Of a stretch of DNA of 26,046 bases, positions 15,272-22,690 are shown piece after piece. Under the pieces are notes generated by a model. That model was not told the DNA's origin. It was given only the letters and a program-made list of their open reading frames with translations, and did not search any database. This stretch comes from an uncultured Clostridium sp. (GTDB lineage Bacteria > Bacillota > Clostridia > Clostridiales > Clostridiaceae), in contig NZ_CALEVF010000206.1 of assembly GCF_937920395.1 (NCBI RefSeq), positions 1 through 26,046 of the forward strand, written 5' to 3'. Within the stretch, counting starts at the first letter, position 1. Each line of letters opens with the position of its first letter. The translations under genes and the position numbers were made by a program.

Positions 15272-16501
15272 TTATAATTTAAATGATTCGTCTAAAAATG
15301 TGTATTTAGGAAGACCATTCTCTATTGTTACTTTTGGTTGACCCATAATTAATGGAAGTGTGTATTCATAAGCGTCACGAGTAACATTGTTACCTTCTGC
15401 ATTTATCCATTCCTTAGGAAAATATTTAATTTTATTTGCGACTTTTGAAGTTTCAAGCGCAAAGGTTTCTGATGTATATGGCGAATTTGAGACCCTTTTT
15501 ATACCTATCATATTGCCGCTAATTCCGTTAATAGAGTACTGCGCTGCAGCTTTGCCTACCTCAAAAGCCTCATCTATATCTGTTTGGGAAGCACAATGCA
15601 TAGAACAACGTTGAAGTGTGGAAAGTTCTAAAACTCTAACTTTCTGCGCTGTATTGGTATTTAAAATTAAATTTTTCAGGAAGCCACATACGCCACCTAA
15701 CTGGGTATGTCCAAACTTATCATGACTAGTGCCTTCTGCCTCGCCTATAAATTTACCTTCTTTAGTTCTAATGCCTTCAGATACTACTACAAAAACATGA
15801 TTTTTTTGAGTAAGTTTTTTACTTACATCTTCTATAAATTTATCTGGACTAAAAGCGACTTCTGGTAAATATATGAAGTCAGCAACTGGATTGCCGTTAA
15901 TAGTTGCAATACATGCACTTGCTGCAAGCCAACCTGTATCGCGTCCCATAGTTTCAAGTATGAAGACCCCTTTAGGGGAGTATACACTGGCGTCTAAGAA
16001 GTTTTCAAGAACTGATGTCGCGATTAATTTAGCTGCACTTCCAAAACCTGGTGTATGATCCATAATTGGCAGATCATTATCTATAGTTTTTGGTATGCCA
16101 ATAAATTTTACATCTTTATTGTGAGCGTTTGCATAAATACTAAATTTATGCACAGTATCTTGAGAATCATTTCCGCCAATATAAAAGAATGTTTTTATTT
16201 CATATTCTTCTAAAATTTCAAAAATTTTTATATATTCCTCATTGCTTTCTTCAAATGATTTTAACTTATATCTACATGAACCAAGACCTGAAGAAGGGGT
16301 ATACTTTAATCCTTTAACTTCATCGTAATTAATGTCAGATAGGTTTACAATATGTTTGTTTAGAATACCTTGAATTCCGTTTATTCCGGCATAAACGTTA
16401 TCATAATAATTAGAGCTAATGTTTGATTCGAGTACACCCATAGCACTAGCATTAATTACAGACGTTGGTCCTCCTGATTGCGCTACTATACAATTCTTCA
16501 T
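15272..16501 (-). CDS. 6-phosphofructokinase, pyrophosphate-dependent type
   Basis: This glycolytic enzyme phosphorylates fructose 6-phosphate to fructose 1,6-bisphosphate. The 409 residues start MKNCIVAQSGGPTSVINAS. GGNDSQDT (109-116) occupies the position of GGDGS in ATP enzymes, and PKTIDND (137-143) replaces PGTIDND. The Asp at the Gly104 position and Lys at the Gly124 position (E. coli numbering) are the accepted marks of PPi rather than ATP as phosphoryl donor. MGRDTGWLAA supplies the conserved substrate-binding Arg. The greater length than 320-residue ATP-PFK also fits. The start is ATG 16501-16499 after AAAGGAG. It is monocistronic, with promoter at 16561-16589 and terminator at 15182. 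Donor specificity is predicted, not proven. Confidence 0.9.
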   Translation of the reverse strand: MKNCIVAQSGGPTSVINASAMGVLESNISSNYYDNVYAGINGIQGILNKHIVNLSDINYDEVKGLKYTPSSGLGSCRYKLKSFEESNEEYIKIFEILEEYEIKTFFYIGGNDSQDTVHKFSIYANAHNKDVKFIGIPKTIDNDLPIMDHTPGFGSAAKLIATSVLENFLDASVYSPKGVFILETMGRDTGWLAASACIATINGNPVADFIYLPEVAFSPDKFIEDVSKKLTQKNHVFVVVSEGIRTKEGKFIGEAEGTSHDKFGHTQLGGVCGFLKNLILNTNTAQKVRVLELSTLQRCSMHCASQTDIDEAFEVGKAAAQYSINGISGNMIGIKRVSNSPYTSETFALETSKVANKIKYFPKEWINAEGNNVTRDAYEYTLPLIMGQPKVTIENGLPKYTFLDESFKL

Positions 16502-16560
16502 ATGATAAATCTCCTTTAAAAAGTATTTAATTATAATAATAATTAACTTATCTATTAATT

Positions 16561-16589
16561 ATTATAAGGTAGATAAAAACAAATAACAA
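16561..16589 (-). promoter_or_regulatory. Sigma-A promoter of the phosphofructokinase gene
   Basis: On the minus strand TTGTTA (16589-16584) and TATAAT (16566-16561) are 17 nt apart. TTATCTA and TAGATAA repeats flank the -10 element and could be an operator, though this is speculative in such AT-rich DNA. Confidence 0.65.
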
Positions 16590-16613
16590 GAATATCATTT
16601 CAAAATAAAAATA

Positions 16614-16641
16614 TTGCTTAAATTCAAAGACTAATTATAAT
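16614..16641 (+). promoter_or_regulatory. Probable promoter of the VIT/VWA operon
   Basis: TTGCTT (16614-16619) and TATAAT (16636-16641) are 16 nt apart, divergent from the phosphofructokinase promoter. The leader would be about 65 nt. Confidence 0.45.
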
Positions 16642-16715
16642 ATTAATGATAAAATATATCTATAATATTTTAAAATTTCTGCTAAGTTTTGTTATATAAA
16701 ATCAGGAGGGATATA

Positions 16716-19073
16716 ATGCCAATCAATAATATAAACCATAAAGAGGTACATCAGAATAACATAATTTTAAAAGAAGTTAATATAAAAGGAAATTTGTGTG
16801 GAGAATTTGCGGAATATACTATTGAACATATATATGAGAACAAAGGAAACAATGATGTTGAAGCAATTTATACGTTCCCTGTTCCAGACGGAGCTGTTAT
16901 ATCGGGCTTTGAGGCAGTAATCGGTGGTCGGACTATAAAAGGTCTAATACAAGATAAAGAAGAAGCAAATAAAATATATGAGAATTTTAAAAATAATGAT
17001 AATAATTTTTTTGTGATGGAAGAATTTAGAGATAATATAATAAGAATAGTTATTGGTAAAATAATTCATAACGAGATTGTACAAATAAAAGTATCATATA
17101 TAGAGGAACTTAGTTATGAAAATAGAAATTTAAAATTAATTATTCCAACAATTGTAACCCCAATAAATCTTTCTAAGGAGAGTAAATCACCATCTGGTGA
17201 AGATGAAATCATTAATAAAGATGATAATTACAAGTTCACTTTAAGTTTATTAGTTGAATCATTAACAAAATTAGAATTTAAGTGCTCTTCTCATAAATTA
17301 AAAATTGAATACGAAGAAAATAATTTATATAAAGTGACGCTCGCTGAAAAAAATCAAAAAATGGATGAAGATTTAGAAATAATACTCGAAGAGCAAGAAA
17401 AGTTAGAAACTACAGGAATGATATATGATTATCCAAGAGAGGATAAAGGAATTTTATATTTAAGATTCATTCCGGAAATTGAAATAGATCAAATATCCTC
17501 TGGAGAAAATTATATTTTTCTTCTAGATATATCAGAGTCTAAGGGAGGAGGAAAGTTAATAGAGGGTAAAAATGGACTTCAGCTATGTTTAAGAAATTTA
17601 GTAGTAGGAGATACATTTAATATTGTTGCGTTTGGAGATAAACTTCATTATTTTTCAAAAGAGATAAAAGTTGACTTTAACGAAGAAAATTTAAGTAATG
17701 CTAGTAAATGGATTAAAGAACTTAAAGCTGAAAATGATGCAGCTATTTTTGATGCAATAAAATATGCTCTTCTTGATAAGGATGATAAAGAGGAAAATAT
17801 TATATTTTTATTTACAGACGATGTAGTTTATGATGAAAAAGAAATATTAGATTTTGTAGAAGATAATATTAAAGAAAGTAGAATATTTCCTTTTGGAATA
17901 AATACTTCTGTAAATAGTTATTTTATTAATAAATTAGCTCGTATTAGCTATGGAGCTGCAGAAGTTATAAATCCTGATGAGCGAATTGAGGATATAGTCC
18001 TTAAACAATTTAATAGAATTAAAAATCCTATAATTACAGATGTTGAAATAGATTGGGGTAAAATGAAGGTTGAAACAACATTTCCAAGAACTATTGAATA
18101 TATGTATGATAAGGAGCCGTTTTCTATTTTTGCTAAAATTAACGGAGATGTGGGCGGAGTTGTAATATTAAAAGGAAAAGTTGGGAAAAATAGAATTCAA
18201 AGAGTAATTTTCCTTAACGACTTAGAACTTGAAGAAAATGTTAATTTAATTGAAAAAATGTGGTATAAAAAAAGAATAGAATCACTTCAACATAGAGTTA
18301 AATATGAACGAGGAGAACTTCAAGAAGCAATGAATAATAAGATTGTTGAAATCTCTAAAAATGTTGGTATAATATGTAAAGAAACAGCATTTATTCTTTA
18401 CGAGGAAATGGAAGATCCAATAGTTGGTATAAGAATAAGAGAAATTTTACCTGTTAAAACAACAAAAAGGTTGGAAAATTTTTATGGAGAATTAGCTCAG
18501 GAATCTGAATCAACATCATTTTATTATAAGGATGTCTCAAAGAAAGAAGAAGATAATGAAAATTATAAAAACTATAATAAGAAAGAATTACTCAGGCTTT
18601 TAGCATCTAGTCAATTTGCTAATGGGGCTTTTGGTATAAATGCTAATGATACCTTAGAAAATAATATAAAATATACAATCAAGACAATATTGGCATTTAT
18701 GATAGGAAAAGGAGACATTAAAATATATAAGAATCAATTAAATAAATCATTAATGTTTTTAAATAAAACATTACAAGATATTAATTTAATTAATGAACTA
18801 AATTTAAACAAACAAGATTATGTAAGTTTATTATTAGTTTATAGATTATCAATAAAAAAAGATGTAGTTTCATCTTTCCACAAAAATAATATTGAAAACA
18901 AAATTCAAGAAATTGAAGAAAAATTTAAAGATCAAAATCTTAGTGAAGATGAGATCCAAAAGGAATTCATTAAAGGTATAAAGCTAGAACACAACAGTCT
19001 AACTGAAGGGAATAATCAATATAAGGATACATTTGATTTTATAATTAACACTACAATTTTAAAAAACATTTAA
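16716..19073 (+). CDS. VIT and von Willebrand factor A domain protein
   Basis: The 785-residue protein starts at ATG 16716 after AGGAGGG. An upstream in-frame ATG at 16689 has no such site. An N-terminal VIT (inter-alpha-trypsin-type) domain is recognisable from YTIEHIYENKG, AIYTFPVPDGAVISGFEA and the conserved IKGLIQDKEEANKIYE. A VWA domain begins near residue 265 with IFLLDISES, giving the DxSxS part of a metal (MIDAS) site. FLFTDDV supplies a later Asp. The usual GGT loop reads AENDAA, so metal binding may be altered. The C-terminal third contains LLASSQFANGAFGIN, as in VWA5A-like proteins. There is no signal peptide or membrane segment, so it is probably cytoplasmic. It forms a unit with the SprT-like gene 25 nt downstream. 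The cellular role is unknown. Confidence 0.85.
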   Translation: MPINNINHKEVHQNNIILKEVNIKGNLCGEFAEYTIEHIYENKGNNDVEAIYTFPVPDGAVISGFEAVIGGRTIKGLIQDKEEANKIYENFKNNDNNFFVMEEFRDNIIRIVIGKIIHNEIVQIKVSYIEELSYENRNLKLIIPTIVTPINLSKESKSPSGEDEIINKDDNYKFTLSLLVESLTKLEFKCSSHKLKIEYEENNLYKVTLAEKNQKMDEDLEIILEEQEKLETTGMIYDYPREDKGILYLRFIPEIEIDQISSGENYIFLLDISESKGGGKLIEGKNGLQLCLRNLVVGDTFNIVAFGDKLHYFSKEIKVDFNEENLSNASKWIKELKAENDAAIFDAIKYALLDKDDKEENIIFLFTDDVVYDEKEILDFVEDNIKESRIFPFGINTSVNSYFINKLARISYGAAEVINPDERIEDIVLKQFNRIKNPIITDVEIDWGKMKVETTFPRTIEYMYDKEPFSIFAKINGDVGGVVILKGKVGKNRIQRVIFLNDLELEENVNLIEKMWYKKRIESLQHRVKYERGELQEAMNNKIVEISKNVGIICKETAFILYEEMEDPIVGIRIREILPVKTTKRLENFYGELAQESESTSFYYKDVSKKEEDNENYKNYNKKELLRLLASSQFANGAFGINANDTLENNIKYTIKTILAFMIGKGDIKIYKNQLNKSLMFLNKTLQDINLINELNLNKQDYVSLLLVYRLSIKKDVVSSFHKNNIENKIQEIEEKFKDQNLSEDEIQKEFIKGIKLEHNSLTEGNNQYKDTFDFIINTTILKNI

Positions 19074-19098
19074 CGCTATTTCATAAGGAATGAGAGTA

Positions 19099-19848
19099 AT
19101 GACAACTGAAGGTATAAAAAAAATAAAATATTATAACTCAGATATAATTAGAAAAAGAAATAATATAAGAAACCTATTTATTAGTAAATCTAAAAATGTT
19201 AAAACAGGTAATATACAATGTATGGCAATTGACGATCTAAAAATTTTATTTCATTTATATGATGAAGAATTTTTTAACAGCTATTTTAGAACCAATTTTA
19301 AAGGAACTTTAACTTTTTCATTATCTACTAGGATGACATCAGCTGCAGGGAAAACTATATATAGTAGAAAAATAAAATTATTAGAAGAATCAGAAGAATC
19401 ATACGAAATTAGAATGGGAATAAAATTTTTTTATCAATATTATAAAGTTGAAAGAGATAAAATTGTATCTGGAATAAAAACAAAAGATTCATTAGAGGCA
19501 TTTCAAATAGTATTTGAGCATGAATTATGTCATTTGATGGAACTACATATTTATAAAGAATCTAGTTGCAAAAAGATTAGGTTTAAAAGTATGGTTTATA
19601 ATATGTTTGCGCATACTGATGTGGTTCACCAATTGCCGAGTCAAAAGGAAATAATATCAGAAAAATATGGATTAATAATAGGACAAAAGGTAAGTTTTTT
19701 GGATGATGGTAATAAATATAATGGTTTTATATATAGAATAAACAAAAGAGCAACAGTAATGGTAAAGGATAATAAAGGTTCTTATAGGGATGAGATGGGT
19801 AATGTATATACTAAATGGTATGTACAATTTGGCAAACTTAACTATTAG
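19099..19848 (+). CDS. SprT-like zinc metallopeptidase
   Basis: The 249-residue protein carries HELCH (residues 141-145) within FQIVFEHELCHLMELH, a zincin HExxH active site. A downstream His in NMFAHTD (about residue 172) is the probable third zinc ligand, as in SprT-like proteins. The C-terminal part (GQKVSFLDDGNKYNGFIYRI, then RATVMVKDNKGSYRD) looks like a small beta-barrel domain common at the end of such peptidases. An ATG at 19090 abuts the AAGGA site, so the correctly spaced ATG 19099 is preferred. It lies 25 nt after the VIT/VWA gene with no terminator between, so the two are co-transcribed. SPRTN/SprT relatives act on DNA-protein crosslinks or other proteins, but the substrate here is unknown. 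Confidence 0.8.
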   Translation: MTTEGIKKIKYYNSDIIRKRNNIRNLFISKSKNVKTGNIQCMAIDDLKILFHLYDEEFFNSYFRTNFKGTLTFSLSTRMTSAAGKTIYSRKIKLLEESEESYEIRMGIKFFYQYYKVERDKIVSGIKTKDSLEAFQIVFEHELCHLMELHIYKESSCKKIRFKSMVYNMFAHTDVVHQLPSQKEIISEKYGLIIGQKVSFLDDGNKYNGFIYRINKRATVMVKDNKGSYRDEMGNVYTKWYVQFGKLNY

Positions 19849-19882
19849 AAAGATATATATACTATTTTATTATATATGATAT

Positions 19883-19911
19883 AATTTAGTAATAATTGAT
19901 ACTAAATTTTG
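19883..19911 (+). terminator. Terminator after the SprT-like gene
   Basis: AATTTAGTA (19883-19891) and TACTAAATT (19900-19908) form a perfect 9-bp stem with an 8-nt loop, followed by TTGAATT. The stem is AT-rich, so it is only moderately strong. Confidence 0.5.
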
Positions 19912-19938
19912 AATTATCTTTAATTAAATTATTATAAT
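19909..19938 (+). promoter_or_regulatory. Possible promoter of the GerMN-domain gene
   Basis: TTGAAT (19909-19914) and TATAAT (19933-19938) are 18 nt apart, leaving almost no leader before the ribosome binding site. A forespore sigma factor might be expected for this type of gene, but I cannot identify such a site reliably. Confidence 0.4.
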
Positions 19939-19959
19939 ACTTTAAGGTAGGTGGCACAA

Positions 19960-20571
19960 ATGAAAAAGTTTCTATCAGTAATATTATGTAGTGTATTAGT
20001 ATTTACATTAGCGGCTTTTGGGAAAAATGAGGGAAAAACTACGAGTACAAAAGGTCAAGTAAAACAAGAACCAAAAGTCGTAACTAAAGTTGAGACTCCA
20101 GTAGTGACAACAGTGGTACCTAAAGTTACACCTATAGTTAAAAATGAGAATATAAAAAGTAGAGAAGTCGTATTATATTTTAGTGATGATCAAGCAATGT
20201 ATTTTGTGGGAGAGAAAAGAACAATAGTTTCACCTACGGCTAAGTTAATTGTCGAGGAATTAGTAAAAGGACCAGCTACTAAAAGTGGTAGCACAGCAAA
20301 AGCATATGCAACATTGCCTACGAATCTACAAGTGTCAGACGTACAAATAAAAGAAAACATAGCTTATGTTGATTTAAAAGCGAAGCTAACGGTGCAAGGT
20401 TCAGCAGGAGAGCAAATGGCATTATTTTCAATAGTGAATACATTAGTTTTAGATAAGGAATTAGGGATTAAAAAGGTTCAATTCCTTCTTGCTGGTGAAA
20501 AGGTTAGTACTATCGGTGGTCAATACGATGTTAGTGAACCTATGAGTGAAAATAAAGAAATGATGAAATGA
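19960..20571 (+). CDS. GerMN-domain protein with altered lipobox
   Basis: The 203-residue protein starts at ATG 19960 (ribosome binding site AAGGTAGGTGG) with a signal-like segment MKKFLSVILCSVLVFTLAAF. In such proteins LAA is normally followed by the lipid-attached Cys. Here the codon is TTT (Phe20), one base from TGT. A Thr/Lys/Val-rich linker (about 25-65) leads to a GerMN domain with REVVLYFSDDQAMYFV, KLIVEELVKGP, LPTNLQVSDVQIKENIAYVD and IVNTLVLDKELGIKKVQFLLAG. GerMN proteins are exported or membrane-anchored and linked to spore cortex and germination, for example GerM. It is monocistronic, followed by the long palindrome at 20612-20712. Confidence 0.85.
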   Translation: MKKFLSVILCSVLVFTLAAFGKNEGKTTSTKGQVKQEPKVVTKVETPVVTTVVPKVTPIVKNENIKSREVVLYFSDDQAMYFVGEKRTIVSPTAKLIVEELVKGPATKSGSTAKAYATLPTNLQVSDVQIKENIAYVDLKAKLTVQGSAGEQMALFSIVNTLVLDKELGIKKVQFLLAGEKVSTIGGQYDVSEPMSENKEMMK

Positions 20572-20611
20572 TATAAAGTAGGTAATAATTCTATAGTTTT
20601 AATATAATGTT

Positions 20612-20712
20612 AAAGGCAAGTTTTATACAAGGTACAGCTAAACAAATAACAAATAAATATGCTAGCCTATTTATTTTGTTATTTGTTTTTATGTACCTAA
20701 AAACTTGCCTTT
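20612..20712. repeat. Nested ~100-nt imperfect palindrome containing a terminator
   Basis: Three stems are nested. AAAGGCAAGTTTT (20612-20624) pairs with AAAACTTGCCTTT (20700-20712). AGGTAC (20630-20635) pairs with GTACCT (20693-20698). An inner A/T stem has 20643-20659 pairing with 20668-20685 (one bulge) around TGCTAGCC. The inner stem followed by TTTTTAT is a plausible terminator for the GerMN gene. The outer arms are unnecessary for that and make the element look like a small terminal-inverted-repeat (MITE-like) insertion. Confidence 0.8.
20643..20690 (+). terminator. Terminator of the GerMN-domain gene
   Basis: This is the inner A/T-rich stem of the palindrome, with about 17 bp, an 8-nt loop and a T-run at 20686-20690. 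It begins about 70 nt after the stop codon. Confidence 0.6.
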
Positions 20713-20739
20713 TACCCTAGGGATTTTTTGACAACGTAA

Positions 20740-21140
20740 AACGATTTTCACTACAACCCATACACATACTTACACACCTATATTTTATCTTTCGATAGCA
20801 TATAAGCATTACAGCACATATATACATCTTCGCTCGACAATATGAAACCCCTTGGGAGCTAAAAATAATCTCTCGACCAAGAAAAACCCCTAGTCGTATA
20901 AAAATCACATTCACATAAATAACAAAAAAACAATGCTAATTTATTTTCATGTGTCTTAATAAAACCTGCGGAGACCCATATCATCTTAGCTCGAATATTA
21001 CACATCCGGGAGAACCATATATATACAGTTGGGCATATATACAGCTGTTAAGAACCCATAATAATCTTCCCTCTGGCATATAAAAAACCTTAGCAGATCT
21101 CGTATACTCCTTTGGCCGAATGATTTAAAGCTATTTCAGC
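20740..21140. repeat. Degenerate tandem array with a period near 40 bp, non-coding
   Basis: Recognisable units share ATCTTCGCTCGACAATAT, then AAACCCCTTGGGAG, then ACCCATAT. The ATCT anchor occurs at 20787, 20826, 20868, 20983, 21064 and 21097. The steps are 39, 42, 115, 81 and 33 bp, the larger ones close to three and two periods. Weaker units fill the gaps, for example 21015-21052 with GGGCATATATACAGCTG, and 20935-20973 ending AAAACCTGCGGAGA. Local base composition is richer in G and C than the neighbouring spacers. No plausible protein is encoded on either strand. The unit is unlike a CRISPR repeat because it is not conserved between copies. Function unknown. Confidence 0.6.
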
Positions 21141-21232
21141 CTACAAGCACTCTAGACTCAACCATTTTATATCATCTACTAACACTATTGTATGCTTTTT
21201 TTTATTTATTATACTAGTAAGTTTTACAAAAT

Positions 21233-21267
21233 AATGCTATTCAAAAGACTAATTTTTGAATAGCATT
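21233..21267. repeat. Perfect 14-bp hairpin upstream of the YhaO-like gene
   Basis: AATGCTATTCAAAA (21233-21246) pairs with TTTTGAATAGCATT (21254-21267) around a 7-nt loop. No strong T-run follows on the plus strand. It may be a terminator insulating the nuclease genes or a leader hairpin. Confidence 0.65.
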
Positions 21268-21334
21268 TGTAACATTGTATTTATATATATGTTTGGATTT
21301 TATGGTAAAATATATAATAGGTGGTGGAAAAATA

Positions 21335-22678
21335 ATGAGTGAAACATTTCGATTTATTCATGCTTCAGATTTGCATTTAGGATCTATTCTTAATGTAAAT
21401 GGAAAAACACAAGAAGATTTACAAGAATTATGTAAAGATGCTGTATATGATGGATGGGAAAGAATTTGCCTTCGAGCAATATCATTAAAAGTTGATTTTA
21501 TATTGATTTGTGGAGATGTTTATGACAGCCATTTAAGGTCGGTAAGAGGAAACAAGATATTTATAGATCAATGTGCACGATTAGGCGAAAAAAATATAAA
21601 TGTATATGTAATTTATGGAAATCACGATGTTATGAATGGCGCCGAGGAATTATTTTCGTTGCCACTCAACTTGCACATAATAAGTTCTGAAAAAGAAGAA
21701 ATTTTTGAGGTATATAAACATAATAAAGTTATTGCAAAAATCATAGGAAGATCATATAAACATCGATCTGAAAAAGAAAGAATTTATGAAAATTATTTAT
21801 TAGATAATGATGTTTTTAATATCGCAATGTTACACACTGCTTTAGATGGAGAAAATAAAAATTATATTCCTTGTACTTTGAAGGATCTTAAAAGTGTTCC
21901 AAATATAGATTATTGGGCACTTGGACATATTCATAAACAAAGCATTGTAAATGATATTAAACCTATTATAGCTTTTTCAGGAATTCCACAAGGCCGTGAT
22001 ATGGGAGAGCAAGGAGCCTGTGGTGTTTATTACGTGGAGGTAAGTAAAAAAGAAGTTGTACGTATGGAATTTTTACCTATAGCAACAGTTGAGTATAAGA
22101 TGGTAGAGATAATAATAGGTGATGATAAAAAAATACAAAATTATAGTGATTTGATCCTATCAATTAATGATGTTGTAAGTAATTTATCATATGAACTTCC
22201 TGAAATTCCGATTGGGATAAAATCTTCAAATGAAAATTTATTAGCTGATTTCAAAGGATATATTATTCGTTTGGTCATAAGAGGAAGAACAGATATGCAT
22301 AATATAATAACTCATATGACAGAGGATGATTATAAACAACTTTTAGAAAATATAAACAAAGAAATAAGTTCGCAAAATTATTTTGTATGGGTAGATTCAA
22401 TAATATTTAGGACATTGATGCTTAAAAATTTTGAAGAACTTAAATTACAAAATCCTATTTTTAATGATTTAGAAGAAGTAATTGGATTATATACTTCGAA
22501 TTCTGAGCTTAAAGAGGAACTTGTAAAAAATTTGGGATCGATTTGGAAAAAACAAATTTTTACTGAAAATAGAGAGGACGATAAATTTGATTTTGATGAA
22601 GATACAATTTCAGATATTATAGCGCAAGCTAGAGAATTGCTTATTGAGAAATTAACAGAGATTTTAGAAATAACGTAG
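21335..22678 (+). CDS. yhaO: YhaO/SbcD-like DNA exonuclease (metallophosphoesterase)
   Basis: The 447-residue protein starts at ATG 21335 after AGGTGGTGG. The longer frame from 21275 lacks a ribosome binding site. The calcineurin-like metallophosphoesterase motifs are in order: HASDLHLGS (D12, H14), ICGDVYDSH (60-66), IYGNHD (93-98), LHTALDG and ALGHIHK near residue 200. This set of Asp, His and Asn residues binds the two catalytic metals in Mre11/SbcD/YhaO nucleases. The C-terminal part is charged and helical and probably contacts the partner ATPase. The next gene begins 12 nt downstream, so the two form an operon. The family acts in DNA break repair, and the YhaO/YhaN pairing is preferred over true SbcD/SbcC because of the partner's features. 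Confidence 0.88.
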   Translation: MSETFRFIHASDLHLGSILNVNGKTQEDLQELCKDAVYDGWERICLRAISLKVDFILICGDVYDSHLRSVRGNKIFIDQCARLGEKNINVYVIYGNHDVMNGAEELFSLPLNLHIISSEKEEIFEVYKHNKVIAKIIGRSYKHRSEKERIYENYLLDNDVFNIAMLHTALDGENKNYIPCTLKDLKSVPNIDYWALGHIHKQSIVNDIKPIIAFSGIPQGRDMGEQGACGVYYVEVSKKEVVRMEFLPIATVEYKMVEIIIGDDKKIQNYSDLILSINDVVSNLSYELPEIPIGIKSSNENLLADFKGYIIRLVIRGRTDMHNIITHMTEDDYKQLLENINKEISSQNYFVWVDSIIFRTLMLKNFEELKLQNPIFNDLEEVIGLYTSNSELKEELVKNLGSIWKKQIFTENREDDKFDFDEDTISDIIAQARELLIEKLTEILEIT

Positions 22679-22690
22679 GGTGGTGAAAAT

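Noticed and set aside
20717..20914. 65-codon minus-strand ORF in the periodic array
   Set aside because: It lies across the degenerate repeats, has no good ribosome binding site and encodes no recognisable protein.
20740..21140. CRISPR array
   Set aside because: The units are not conserved between copies, spacers of even length are absent, and no cas genes are in the window.
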